DNA from: Hypomesus transpacificus | Lineage: Eukaryota; Chordata; Actinopteri; Osmeriformes; Osmeridae | Assembly (NCBI RefSeq): GCF_021917145.1 | Contig: NW_025813755.1 | Location: 116,242-180,241 of the forward strand | Direction of reading: 5' to 3' | Length of the DNA stretch: 64,000 nt | Part shown: piece by piece, positions 13,261 to 28,856 of the stretch | Layout of the letters: every line of letters begins with the position of its first letter | Position numbering within the stretch: the stretch's first letter is position 1 | Made by a program: the position numbers and the translations under genes | Notes under the pieces: generated by a model | What the model was told of the DNA's origin: nothing | What the model saw: the letters and a program-made list of their open reading frames with translations, nothing else | Databases searched by the model: none

Positions 13261-15234
13261 TCTCAAGTTTGAGTTTTAACAATTTATAGATAGTTTCTAA
13301 ATGATCGGACTACAGATCGTCATATTTTGACTAAAACATAAAAACAATATCACATGAAGCTCAAAAAAACTGTATTTGCGCTCAAATGAATGCGAAAAAA
13401 ATGTGCGTGCTCGCATTAAGTATTGATGTCCCTGCCAAAGCTAATATCAAACTTGCGTCCCTGAACTGTTGTATAGTAGGTTAAACAAGGGGAGTTTCGA
13501 TAGCCTAGTAGTGTATTGTGCGCAGTACTGTGAACTGTTTTTTCAAAGGGATATGAATAGGGGCCTGTGCCTTAATAGAGTTGTATGTCTAACAATGCCT
13601 CTGGTATACAGTCACAGGAGACAAGAACTTCAGCAAACCTGACAATAATGTGAAGGAAAGGCTCTGACACGTTCTGCAAAGAAAGAACATGATAGGGGTC
13701 ACCCATGTCCAGACCAATGTAAACCAAAGACAGATACAGATAGAACTCTGGAGGGCAGCATACTTGTGTCAGTGTCTTGGTTCTGAAAGAGCCTGGGCTT
13801 TCATAATTGTGCAATCTCTTCCAATCTGTCTTTTATCCTCTAATTGACCCACAGAAGGTAGGTCACCACAACGATCAACCGTTCTCCCCTTTTCATTTGA
13901 CCTGAGAGTCCAATATATTTTCCTTAAGCTGCATTTTTATCTTTAAAATCTTTATTAGCAATCAGAAGACTGACTGAAAAAAACAACTTGAGTCGTTGAA
14001 CATCGGAACTAAAGGTGACAGGTTGATAGGTTTATGAACTGTGTTGATTCCACAAAGTGGATGTGAGTCCTTAACCAAACCCTCAAATGTGTTTACAATC
14101 TAACTACATGACATCTTTATTATGATTGATATCATGTTATGAAAAACATAACAGGGGTGAATCTTAAAACTATTACATGGTGCATGCACAGCGAAATAAT
14201 TGCCCTAACTGCACCAAAGTTTATGTCATAGTTTCTGACATGGTTGTTGCACTTGCAATCAAGTAATACATTGATGTAATGTATCATACATTATACACAT
14301 ACATACATACATATATACATAAACATATGTATTAAATGAGTCACTGTAATTCTACGGGTTATACATTTCCTGTTCTTTTCAGTTGTTTGGGCATTGTATT
14401 GTATCAACCATGTGCATGAGCTGGGACCAAACAGATTCAATGGAGTTGTGGGACAGTGGGCATAGTAGTACAAAACACTTATTACCATCAAACACAATGG
14501 TTTATAGCTGCTGTACTATCACTATCACTTGTTCAATTTCATCAGTTGTTTCCTTACCTTAACTTTACCCTAGCCTTGACCAGTCTTTGATTCTACAGAT
14601 AGTTTGTTATCTGTAGATAAGCGCCCCGTAAACTACAAAATGCTCAATTGACTAAAAATCCTCATGGACTCTCATGGAAAATGTTGATTTTACCTGAAGA
14701 TTCTATACCTACCCATTGCTAAGCTGGAAAACTAAGAACCCTTTGAGAGGAGTAGGGTCAAGAATTCTAACTCACCAGAACTTGTACTTGAAACATGACA
14801 TTTCAACGTGATACTTGATGATGGATTTCTCTATTTTCACTGTATCTAAATAAAGAAAGGTCAACAGCTTCCATACAGCATATCCGGCAGTACCACTGCT
14901 GCCATATAAAAATGTACTAATATTTTTCAGCCTAATAATCTACTGATCACTGGATCAGAGTCAAAGACAGAACAGGCTGATGTCTACACAGTTAAAGTTC
15001 AATGTCTGAGGTGGGGGTAACTGTGATAACAATAGGCTCTGAAGTACAGTACGGTAGAACATTCCCATTATTACCTGTTTTATCTTGTGTGACCTGGATG
15101 TACCGTGGTGATAAACACATCCCAGAGCTTAAGTACCCGGGTCCTTGACAGACAACTTCAAAGGATCCTTCCAGGTGTCAGGTTCAAGCAGACAGTAATA
15201 CTGTAGGCCTGTTCTACGCACCAAGAGCTTCAAG

Positions 15235-15399
15235 ATGCTGGGGTACAGTCGGAGTATCTTCCTGGTTCGGACCTGCGGTCGCTTTTTCAGTGTGGAACAG
15301 GCCTGTTTCCGCAAGAACCACAACAAATGCACAACTTTGGTTTCCCAGAGATTTGCCTCATATAACTTCAATGTTGTGAGTATACAAGCGCAATGCTGA
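15235..15399 (+). other. Possible orphan first exon (mitochondrial-type leader)
   Basis: An ATG with an acceptable context opens 54 codons that start MLGYSRSIFLVRTCGRFFSV. They are rich in Arg and hydrophobic residues with almost no acids, resembling a mitochondrial targeting leader. A possible splice donor GTGAGT follows codon 47 (exon 15235-15375). No continuation is found before ldha. It may be a decayed gene start, a first exon spliced to something I cannot see, or chance. I do not recognise the family with confidence. Confidence 0.2.
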
Positions 15400-16228
15400 C
15401 TTTAAGAATGCTACATTTAGTTTGAACCCAAAAATTCAAGTTTGTTATGTTGCAACAGATGGCAGATCTATAATTGTATTTTGGATCTGCACATCTCTAT
15501 CATGGTATCCAATGGTATGGAAAGAGGTTCATACAGTAGAGTAGCCTTCATTGGATTTCAATTATGTGCAGTATTCAAGCGGTTTAACAGTGACGATGCG
15601 ATGCATGAGCAAGTAAAAAGTAGACAGCAGAAAGGTAACAACGAAAAAATGCCACACGATGGAGCCCTGGAGTAGGTTATAGACAGCTAGGCTGCGTGCA
15701 AATGCCTGCGTCGGAGGAAGATGTAAGCATTGCAATTAAGGACAAGAATGTTCAAGTCAGTAGGGATGGGCGTAGCCATACATTTGGCTACACAAATGTG
15801 TCAATTGCGATGTTTATGAGCAATATTTCCTCTATCGAAAAACGTTTTTAGACTACTTCTGGAATTCCAGAATATTTACGCAAACCTCTTGAGTAGGCCT
15901 AGCAGAGGACTAGCCTACTTTTCAGAATACCTCCATAAACGTTTGAAATAGAAAAGGAGACATTGTATTTGCACTGTTAGAGTTGAACTCTTGAGTTAAC
16001 CGTACGAATTTACTCTTTATTATGCATTGAGTAGCCTACTCAGCGTTCAGCGTGATCATTAGCATAGGCAAAGACTAGTAGCAAACATAACATCTAGACT
16101 ATCAAGATCAGTAAATTCACATAAAACGTAATCTAAATATGTAGATGTATGCTGTTGGAGCATGTATGCTGTTGCTGTCTATTGCATACTGGAGAGCAGC
16201 GTAGTTTACTATTGCACTGAGTACAGTG

Positions 16229-16365
16229 GTCACGTTTCTTAAGCATGGACGTGACATCTAACACGAGACGCCTGGGCCCGCCCGATCTGATTCATATGTA
16301 ATCACGCTGCGCAGACCGGAGGTGTTCCGCTCCTTAAATACTGGGCTGTTGCACTCGCCCGTCAC
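16229..16365 (+). promoter_or_regulatory. ldha: ldha core promoter with inverted ACGTG motifs
   Basis: GTCACGT (16229-16235) and ACGTGAC (16249-16255) form a perfect 7-base inverted repeat separated by 13 bases. Each arm contains ACGTG, the core of a hypoxia-response element. A GC-box-like GGGCCCGCCC lies near 16273-16282 and a TATA-like TTAAATA at 16334-16340, so transcription should start near 16365. Mammalian LDHA is a classic HIF-1 target. That these motifs function in this genome is inference. Confidence 0.55.
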
Positions 16366-16460
16366 TACTGCAGAAAAGTTGCATCCAGCGGCTAAGAGGA
16401 GCCCGGTCGAAGACATTCCTAATCGCCTTCAGTCTTTTCTAAATCACTAAAACCCACAAG
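16365..16460 (+). other. ldha: ldha non-coding first exon
   Basis: The 5'UTR exon inferred downstream of the TATA-like box ends CCCACAAG|GTGAGA (donor at 16461). It joins the coding exon at 19284 across a 2.8-kb intron (16461-19283) in which I see no other gene. The start position is approximate. Confidence 0.5.
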
Positions 16461-19283
16461 GTGAGATGTTTGTATTACAAATAGGCTCATTTACCAATGT
16501 AATTTTGCCGAAAATTGCTTTGTCTCAAACATTGAACTTCCTACACATATTTTTGTATGTTGTGTGATAGTGAAAATATGTGTGCTTTCCATTGGGGTGT
16601 GTCAGTTTATTAATGATATAATAGATTCTTCATAATTGTGTCTAGAGTAGACTAGCCTATGGAAGTCAAAATGGGAAGTCTTACACGCGGAACTGGAGGC
16701 CTGCCTTTAGTTTGTGCGATGTTGATATGGATGCAGGCCAATTTACCAAAGTATGAACAGTGTCACTATCCTGGATTCCAGACAACCAAAAACCCGCCAC
16801 GAGAGGTGATAAAAATAGATGTCATCTGATCATTTAGGAATTTACGTATAGAGAACCATGCCACATGAAATTCCGAAGGCTCCGCAACTCGCTGTGAATA
16901 ACCTGTTGATGAAGGCTAATTGGAAGTGGTGGACTGTTTGACGGCCTGATGTTTGGTCGGGGCTTAGAACGTTGTTCGTAAGTTGTAGCCAGTCGTTTCG
17001 CGTTTTTTGAATGGAAATCTCCAATAAAGTCACAACCCGTTATAAATTAGCCCACTTAACAGTAAATGCTTCTGTTCGATGCATTTTAATAATGATCGAG
17101 GAACGTCTGTCTGATTAATTAGTTACTTGAGGCCTAATGGTTATCTATGTGTTTTAATCCGGTTGATGGAATACCGTGCCGGCTTTCTACAGTTTGTAGT
17201 AGGTTATATGGTGCTCGAACGCAATGCAGACTACGTGCCCAGATTCTTTGAGAGCATGGAGTGGTTGCGCATAGAAAACCAAGCCCCTCTTGCAAAGCAT
17301 CCTGGTATTTGTAGTCTCCCGTCTGCTCTCAGCATGGCACGATGAGATGGTCTGTTCTAAAGGCATAATGAGCACACAGTACTGCCAGTACTTTAATGTT
17401 CAAGGCTGTTGATTCACTAAATAATGTTTCCCCCATTTTATTGTGATGCAGTAGATTTGCATCCCATTTTCTAGTGGTCACAGGGCCTGGACATCAGATC
17501 ATTAGTAACTGTCCTTGGAAATCATAAAGCCTTGTTGTGGGATCATACCAACGTTGTAACTCGGGGAGCTAGCTGTGCACTCCAAGTGTCTGTATTCGAT
17601 GGCAGTTGTAACATAATCACCATGTCACTGCTAAATTGGATGCTAAGCTGCATGTGTGGCCGTTATCATCCAGACTGCCAGCTTACATTTATAGCCCAAT
17701 CTAAGACAATGACTAGATAAGGCCACAGCCTGGCTTTCAGTCTAAAGTCCAAGCCAGGACTGCTGGAGGCTAGGAGTGATATGGATGACCTATAGTGAAC
17801 ATGGACATATGACACCCAGGCAGAGCTTTCTGAGTGCTGTGGGGCCAGACTGACCTAAATGAACCAAGGAGAACTGATCTGTTTGGGAGGTGGTTACAGC
17901 TGTCAAACTGCAAATGTTAAGCAAGCTCACTCATTCATACTCGCATGCATGCATGTACACACATATGACAACGCATGCAGGCTGTAAAAAGTAGCCAAAG
18001 GATGTTACTTTTACTAGGCCATCCTTACAAGGGTTGGTAATGTACAACACCACAGTAGAATCAGTGACTCCTTCACAGACTCATTCTTGGGTCTCTCCGT
18101 AATCTGGGGATAAAGAACTGCTGACGCCTTTGCTTTTGCAAGTTGTGATTTGATTGTGTTTAGTTACACATTCCTTTGACCTCAAAAGGCCATCCCATGG
18201 GACCTCTCATCACAGATCAGCAGTGTCTAAAGATAACACTGAGCACTCGATCAGAGGTCAGTGCCCTGAACAAACTCAAAAACAAACTAAATCATTCTAA
18301 ACGTGGCTCATTGGTCAGGTTAGTGCTTGTGCATTCAGATTCCATAAGGGGCAGAGTAATCCTTGGAGTCAGATACCCTGAATGACTTCATTCCCCGCAG
18401 TCGTCCTGTTATAACAATGAATGCTGGACTGATCAATCAGATGCAGACTTTACTGTTGCAGCTTCTTGGCTGTGTGTGTGCGTGCCTGTAGGCCTATCGG
18501 AGGCTCCCTGGCTGTATGTGTGTGTGCCTGAAGACCTACAGCAGTTCTCTGGCTCATTAGTCCACAGTAAGCCTCTTCTCAGGGAGAGATAACGGGATGA
18601 GTGCTCTGGCCTGGTTCAGGGAAGGTGTGTGGAGCTCATGGCTGGGGTTGAATAGAGTGGAAGGGGTCTTAAATAGCCCTCTCCTGGGGGAGTCAGAGCC
18701 TATTACTCCTCAGAGCTCCTTCACTACAAGCCTCTGTCCACACAACACTGAAGGGGCTCAGTGTCTTGGTGATGATGAAAACAGGCCCACAAGCACTTAT
18801 CTTCCTCGTCCACTTGCAAGTAAATATAGAGCCATGACGACATCCCACGATAGTCAGGGCGGCATGGCAATTGGCAGCAGGGATAGGCAGAGGTTGTGAG
18901 ATAGGAGTTGCTTTGGAGACCCAGAGTTGCCATCTGGGGAAGGATAATGGTGGGTGTTAGACTGTAGGATGAATTGGAACTTCCTGTTTGCATTGGGATG
19001 TAACTCTTGCATGGATACTCGGATAAGGGAAGCATATTTTCAGTAAATAGCAAAAAGTTAGCTGCTGAGTTCTGAATTGAGAGTGTACTGTTAATAGTCT
19101 AGCGAGAGGCTCTCTACGGGATCTCACGTTGGCTGCCGGAGGAAGGAGAAGGTTATGTCATAGGCTGATGATGCAGTCATGTCAGGTCTTGCACGAGCCG
19201 GTTAGGATCAAATGGGCACTCACCGTGGATATGACATCTCTCTTTCACTGTCCCTCTCTCACCTTTTTCTCTCTCCCCCTCAG

Positions 19284-21808
<2,525 letters not shown>

Positions 21809-23020
21809 GGAGCTCTCTCTCACACACACACACACCTCACGTCCACGCCCAAAAGATACACCTCTACAGTGGCTCCCCCCCCTCCCCAGCTCCTGCTAGC
21901 TTCCCTAATGTACCTATGAACCTTGACCCCTACCAGAGACGGTGAATGAGGCCTCTTATGTATTTGGGGGCGGGATCATGTATCGTATCCAACAGGAGCT
22001 TAACATCAGCTCAGGATGTTTGTTTTGGCATGAGATTCACAGGTGTCATTTCTCCTCTCTACCCCCCCCTCCCCCATCCCCCCTCCTTCCTCTCTCTCCC
22101 TATGAGACCTTCTGTGAGTCCTCTCAGCAGATCTAACCTGTAGACCTTAACCTGGCCACAGCTGTGTCTGCCGGCGGGGGGGACAGAGGGGGGGGAGGGG
22201 GGTCTCTGTGTACAAGCCTCCCAAGGCCCTGGCTTACCTTGCGAAACAAATGGCCGTGTCGCTTACTGCCGTCTATGCCCCTCGTCTTTGTCACACTCCA
22301 TGTACCGTGCGGACATCCTGTAGCCTTTATCTTTGTTTGTGAATGTATCGTGTGACGCCTCTCGTGGTCAGGTGGGCCTGGCACTTCCCTTTTCTCTCTA
22401 TTCTGTGAACGTCGCGTGTTCATCGAGGCTTCTCCGTGTTCTCCATGCTGCAGCGTTCTACACAGAACCCCCACAGGCTGCCATGTTGTACACACGAGTA
22501 ACCGTGAGTAGGCTAATGGTGCTCGAGTCTTTCTGTAGGGAAAGGCTGACCCTGGTTTGTTTATCTGGGTTTAAGGGCATTGGGCTTAAAACACTGCCAG
22601 CTACAGTAACTACCTGATGTCTCTTTGTCACTGCACACGTTCAGAAACGGAGAATCAATGGGAGCCTGTGCCATGGCCTCCACACTGATCTGATGGCACA
22701 TCCATATTTGTTTGTAACTGATTGTGGCATTTCTGTTTGACGTGTCGTTTGTGCTTCTGTACACCCTAAATACCCTCATTTTTTTGTGTGACTATTTCTC
22801 TACCTTGTTTTGGGTTAGAAAAACCCAGCCAGGTGTTTGAAAACTCATGTACTGTATCTGTGACGACACTGTCCTTAAGGCAGCAGTATTCATTGTTTTG
22901 AAACTGAACGGTGAGCTGTCGCGAAATTTCTCCTGTCAAGTTCCCTTTCTGGCTTGTGACACTGTCAAAGATGCTGAACTTGCTCCACCATCAAATAAAA
23001 AAAGATTTGAATGACGATTC
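21809..23020 (+). other. ldha: ldha 3'UTR
   Basis: About 1.2 kb between the stop and the poly(A) signal AATAAA at 22994-22999. No other gene is seen here. The cleavage position is estimated. Confidence 0.6.
22994..22999 (+). terminator. ldha: ldha poly(A) signal AATAAA
   Basis: A canonical hexamer 1.2 kb after the ldha stop, about 240 bases from the opposing tsg101 signal. Confidence 0.65.
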
Positions 23021-23119
23021 AAGCCTCTTTCTGTGTTTGTGTGTCTGTGAAAGACGGTGATTTTATTGGGCATGTGCATGAATAAATGTAGCTGGTGATT
23101 CAGCTGGTCTTCATGCACA

Positions 23120-23151
<32 letters not shown>

Positions 23152-23153
<2 letters not shown>

Positions 23154-23229
23154 GAGAAAGACCACAAAGAAATCCGGCATTAGACTTGTCAAGAGAAAGA
23201 CCACAAAGAAATCCGACATTAGACTTGTC
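23152..23229. repeat. 39-bp tandem duplication (2 copies)
   Basis: Two head-to-tail 39-base units that differ at one base (CCGGCATT versus CCGACATT) follow a GT microsatellite at 23123-23151. They lie exactly between the convergent 3' ends of ldha and tsg101. Confidence 0.9.
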
Positions 23230-23241
23230 AAATCAGATCTT

Positions 23242-23247
23242 TTTATT
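23242..23247 (-). terminator. tsg101: tsg101 poly(A) signal (minus strand)
   Basis: AATAAA on the minus strand, giving tsg101 a 3'UTR of about 1.35 kb (24583 down to about 23225). Cleavage would fall at the edge of the 39-bp tandem repeat. Confidence 0.55.
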
Positions 23248-24583
23248 GTATCGATTTACATAAAATCTACAAATAAAAAAACGGTCCTACAGCCTAAACA
23301 ATACCCAACAGTAAACCTACTTATCATACAATCCAAAGTGCATTTAGTAAAAAGATAACTTTAAAGGAGACCTGTTTGTATACTCGATGAGTTAACTTTT
23401 GATTAGTACAATATGTTTGCCATGTCAACCACCACTTCCATCTAGCCTGTCACGGTGGTTGTGAGCTTGGAGTGAACCATAAAACAAAGCTACCTAATAA
23501 CAAAGGAAGTAGGTGTATAGAAGAAAGTATAAATTATTTTCATCTTGCTGCCTTTGAGAAACAGGTCAGTTGAGACGATCTCAACACCTTTAGAACAGAG
23601 ACACAGAGAGAGGAGCTGGGCAGTCGGAGGCTTCTATCCACTGTGCATGATTAAATGGTAGGTCTATTCACACTGACGAACTGAGCAGGTCAGCTGACCG
23701 GCCATTCAGGAAGTGCTCCAGCCCCTGGCGGATGGGAGAAAGGGAGGATGGTCGACCGGGAACTGCCATCGGAGGCTTCCCACACACGAGTAAGGAATCG
23801 GGAAAGGTTCAAGCCTCTGTCACTGTCTGCCTGTTGATGAACACTGGTCCTATAGGCCCTCCCTGTCCTCTGCCCTCTCCCTCTGTCCTTCAAAGCCAGA
23901 GTGTAATCTTTCCTCTATGGAGACCTGAGTGATGCAGTCCTCCAATAGTACCAGTAAAACAAAGAATGCAAGGTCATCGTCACACGGAAGGATCTACTCC
24001 CCCTCCCGCCCCCCCACACAATGCCAGCATCCTGAGACTGCGGCGCTTTGTGTTCGAAATCCCATCTGATGTGAAAGACACGAGTGCTTTTCACTGTGAC
24101 TGACATACAAAGCTCCTTCCATGATAACAGATGATGGCTTTGACTTAATGCTGTAATGCCTTACAGCCGGACCATAGCCTCTACGACAACCTGAATCTCT
24201 GGCCTGAGCACAATGCATATAGACACATGTTAGCAGTATCTCTGTTTGCTGTGGGAACTGCTAATTGGTACGTTTGGTCAAACAGGAGCAGAATCAGAAT
24301 GATACACATGGCCAATATTCAACTTCGATTGGTTTGATTTCTAGTCTGCTGAGGTAAATCCACGGTTTGGTTTCCTGTCAAACCAGCTCAGCACTTCCCT
24401 CGAGGACGAGGGGGGATTCAGGAGAGAAGTACCCACACAGGCAGGACAGAGCAGGGTCAGAGAGAGAAGGAGAGAGAAATGTGGACATGAAAAAAAACAA
24501 AGAAAAAAACAAGTTGTACAGACTTAAAAGAGAGAGGAGAGAGGGGGACCGAAGGAAAGAATGCGTGCACATGTCCACAGGGG

Positions 24584-25138
24584 TCAGTAAAGGTCACTGA
24601 GGCCTGCGGTCTTGCGGGCTTTCTGCATGAGGGCTCGGAGCTGGAACTGCTTCCTGGAAAGCAGGCGGACATGCTGACGGGGGGGGGGGGAGAAGAGAGG
24701 CGTTACAAAACCATAAAACACACCTCTGCAGGATGCGACCTTGAAATAAAAGAGCTTGTGTCTGTCTGTGTGTATGCATCACCTTGAGGAAGACCTCCAG
24801 GTCGATGACTCCCCTGCGCAGCGCCTCTCCCAGGTAGAAGATGGTGTCCTCGATGGCGTTCTCCTCGGCGTACAGGTTCAGGATCTGCTTGTAGAGGGGC
24901 GCCGTGGGGACGATGACGTCGTCGATGTCGTTGTTTTCCGACTGGTTCTCCATCTTCTCCAGGGCCTCGCTCAGCTCCTCATCCTTCTTCTTAAGCAAGT
25001 CAATGTTCCGGTCCACCTCGGACTTCACACAGGCAAATTGGACGATGAGATATTGACAACACGATGATACTGAGACAATGAGTACGGTATTGGGTGAGGT
25101 CAGACGAGATAGAGAGAGAGGGAGAGAGAGAGGGAGAC

Positions 25139-25170
<32 letters not shown>

Positions 25171-28100
25171 AGGGAGAGAGAGATGGAGGGGCCTCACCAC
25201 TTCCTGGTCCAGGCGAGTGACCATCTCCTCTAGCTTCTGGTGGCCCTTCTTCAGGTCCTCCTCGGTCCTCTTCAGAGCGTCCAGCTCAGCCTGGGCCCGG
25301 TCCATCTCCTCCTTCATCCTCCAGCGCAGCTTGTCGCTCACCGCTGAGATCAGAGAGGCACGGATGGTGTCTTCACCGATGGTCCCATCCCTGCTAGGAC
25401 CTGGGGGGGGGGGGGGGGTAGACGACACAAGATAAGTCTTATTAGCTTAAAATGCTAGACAACAACACAAGCTTCACTCATCTCTAACTGTTAGTACACC
25501 GGGAGGATTAGGTGTCCTTGTTTGGAGATTGGTGATTGGTGCAGGTGATTGAGTCTAGTGCCACAGGACAGTAGGTTGACGAACCAGAGACAGACTGGAG
25601 CATGGGACAGACATGGGACAAAGATGGGCCAGGAATAGGGACATAAGTGAGCCAGGGACAGAAAGGGTCAAGAACAGACCTGTGTCCCTGCTCAGGTCTG
25701 TGTTCAATATCAAAAGCAGCAGGCTGGAGTCAGCATTGTGAATGTCATAGTTAATCTCAGCTCGGAACACTGACGGTTCGGCAGGCAACCTTATCTCTCC
25801 TCCACTCTTCCCCGGCTCCTATATATAGGAGCGCTACCAAAACACCCCGCACACACTGATCTGGAGCCAGCTTCGCGTGTGCCGTCCCTCATCATCAACA
25901 GGCTGTGGGTGGAGGCAACTGATCCCAGGTCTGGGGTTACAAGCCTCGCCCTCCCAGGTCTTATAAATAGCCCAGAGTGAGGAGGGGCGTTGTGATGAGA
26001 GGAGCTGGGTGGTGGCCGGGTACTTTGGCGTTTGGACCCCCCCCCCCTTCACTCTTTGGCCTTTTGTGGCCCCCACTCTGGTTACAGCCACGACCTTTCC
26101 AAGGCTGCCGGGCACTGCAGAGGGGTCATGCCGTGGTGGTTCTGACCCAGAAAGAAAGGCTATGGTGTGGGACCAGGGTCACGAAAAAGGTCAAAGGGCC
26201 ATGAATGATAGAGGCATTGGCCATCGAATCTATCACTGACCTTACACTGCTTGGGTCTCCTCATTAAAAGGCATACTGACTCTTAACCTTCTTACCTAGT
26301 AGTTAATACATGTTCTGAAGCTCAAGTGTAATAGTAAACCATATTCTTCTACTGTTGGGTGGATATGCAGAGTGGTGGGCTTGCACTGAGTTATTCAAAA
26401 CCCCACCTCCTCTAACCAGGAAGTGGTGTGACTGCATACATACCGACGTTGGAGACGGGAGGCTGGGGGGTGTAGTGTGTAGGGCCACCAGTGGCAGGGT
26501 AAGAGTTTCCTCCAGGATACTGATAGGCTGGGTAACCACTACACACAATAACAGACATGTTATAGTTACATACACACACGCTCTATTCTACAACGTATAC
26601 AACAATGTATAAATGACATGACCCCCCAAAAATATAAATCCTAATTTCATTCACGTCAAGATGCAATGCCATTTCAAAATCTTCAATATCTCTGAGATTT
26701 AAACCAAGGGCTAAGACCATAGAGGAGAGTGTGTGCAAAAGGAGTAGCAAGCTCATCGTGAGAATTTTTGTTTTACCAAGTAGATTGACAGAGATATGTC
26801 TGTGTTACCAGGAAGCTTACGTAACCACATACATGTCAGAACTGGTTTGAGGAGAGTGAGATGCACAGTGTAGGTGCAGGAAGGAGGACAGAGAGGGGGT
26901 TGACAGACAGCTTACCCTGGGTTGGGGTTTGGACCATAAGGTGAGACTGCTGGCATACCAGGCATGTAGGATGCTGTTGAAGGGGACAAAAGGTACAGTC
27001 AGAGCTCAGCTGACCAACGCAATCTACTTCTTACTCAGTGTGCGAGCGCCGTCTGGTGTCAGATGATGGAACTACACGTCATTAATAAAAGCTTTTCTTT
27101 AACGTGTATTCATGTGTTGGATTAGCAGGCATTAATACAAAGCAACACACGGGGGGAGAGCACCCAAATGCTCTACCACGGATATATAACTCGTGAGCCC
27201 ATGAGCCACTGATTTACGAACACATTCAAGTGTAAAAGTAGTCTTTTTGGGGGAGGACTTAGCATTCACATTACAGAGTGAGCGTTAGAGGGAGAAATGA
27301 CTGACGGTTTGGGGGTCCTGCCGCCTGGAAGGCTTGGTAGGGGGCCTGGGTGGTGGGCCGGGAGAAGACGGGGGGCTCCTCCCCAAACACGACGATCATC
27401 ACCTGGATCAGGCCGTACAGGTCTGACTGGGGCTGGGGGGAACACACACTCACACAGTCACTCTATGAGGTCTCAAACACGTGGTGTTGTGCTAATCCAC
27501 AAATGCACTGCGTTTCGTCTACTGTGAAACAAATCATGTTTATATTTCTACAGTTAGATTTACTCTGTTATATTCAAAGTCAGATTTAAAAATTCTTCAT
27601 TCATTTATTCAGAAATTTCATAGCTGCTCTTGAGTGAACTTCTACATTTTTACTGAAAGACACGAGATTCCTTCAGCATCAATAATGTGAACTGCATTGA
27701 AATACACAACATTCCATTAAAATGTTGTCAAATGTTTATGACTTGGGTTTACTGTAAGTTGTTGACTGCTTTTACATCATGCCTGACGAAAGACAATGAA
27801 AGAGTTGTAAGGCATTGCAACATCCTTTTTACATACGTGTTTCCACTCGTGAAGGTAGGGCAGGTAGATCTTGCCGTTGGCGTCTATGTGTTTGCCAGTC
27901 TTGATCATCATAGCACTGGTGGGCTTGACAAAGCAAATGGGAGGGTTGTAGGGATACGTGTCCAGGAGCCAAAGACACACTGGGATGTTGTAGACATTGC
28001 CTGTCAGAAGGAAACAGTGCAACATATATCATCAAAAAAACACAGGTAACCGTAGAAACTGAAACAAGCAAAAAAAATCACTACAAAGTGGTTTTCATAG

Positions 28101-28856
28101 TACTGTTTTTTTCTTTTCTATATTTTGTTTTCAATCAACTGAGACTCCACCTCTACCACCATACCTCTGTAGCTCACTGGCACTGTCCCAGTCAAACTCA
28201 TCAGGTCTCTTGTGGAGCCATCATTGAACACTGAAAGAGAGAGATTGACAAAGACTATTAGCTGTGTAGGCTGGAACATTGTGATGAGCAAGTTCGCCAG
28301 GGAACTACAGCCACGGTTGGGACATGAATTAACTTTACCATAGGCGTCCATGACAGGTTTCAAGTCTTTATATTGGGATATGACATTGGTTATCTCTCGG
28401 ACAGTCAAATCTCTGTATTTGTATTGCTGAAAAACAGAAAGACAAACATAACATGAGTTGCTTAGCTAGCAAACATTATCACTCACTGTTTACGGTTTCA
28501 CTGGCTTTATACATGTTACATACTAGTATTAGTTTGCTTAGTAACTAGATCGGAAGCAATGTTCTGGAAATACATTGATGTTACAACCCCAAATAACCTA
28601 GTTGCTAGCTACACACGTTTGTCTTTTACACGTAATTCCACTTGAGCACAAAAGTTGTCATAAATGACTTCCCTAGCTAACCTGAGCTAACCTGGCGTGT
28701 TTAATATGCTCGAAGAGTCGCTGCAGGCTAACAGTTGGCTAGTAGCAACCTATTGCCAATTGTTAAGCCTATTGATGTAGTTATTTGTGTCAGATCCTAT
28801 TTTTGATTTCTCACCTTCAGCATTTTCTTCAGGGCACCTTCGTTGACAACTGCCAT
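24584..28856 (-). CDS. tsg101: Tumor susceptibility 101, ESCRT-I subunit
   Basis: Ten exons on the minus strand (28815-28856, 28339-28426, 28165-28230, 27837-28000, 27306-27432, 26916-26973, 26444-26538, 25198-25400, 24783-25022, 24584-24673) join in frame to 1173 nt, or 390 residues, the same as human TSG101. The product is the ESCRT-I subunit that binds ubiquitinated cargo and PTAP motifs for multivesicular-body sorting, budding and abscission. The UEV domain spans about 1-145, with the PTAP-pocket tyrosines at 64 and 69 and no catalytic Cys. A Pro/Gly/Tyr-rich linker covers about 146-213, a coiled coil about 235-312, and the C-terminal steadiness box about 330-390. An internal PTAP lies at 320-323, as in mammals. 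It converges with ldha, the arrangement seen in mammals. Confidence 0.96.
25815..25832. repeat. 18-bp perfect palindrome in a tsg101 intron
   Basis: GCTCCTATATATAGGAGC is its own reverse complement. It lies in the intron between the linker exon (26444-26538) and the coiled-coil exon (25198-25400). No function is assigned. Confidence 0.8.
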
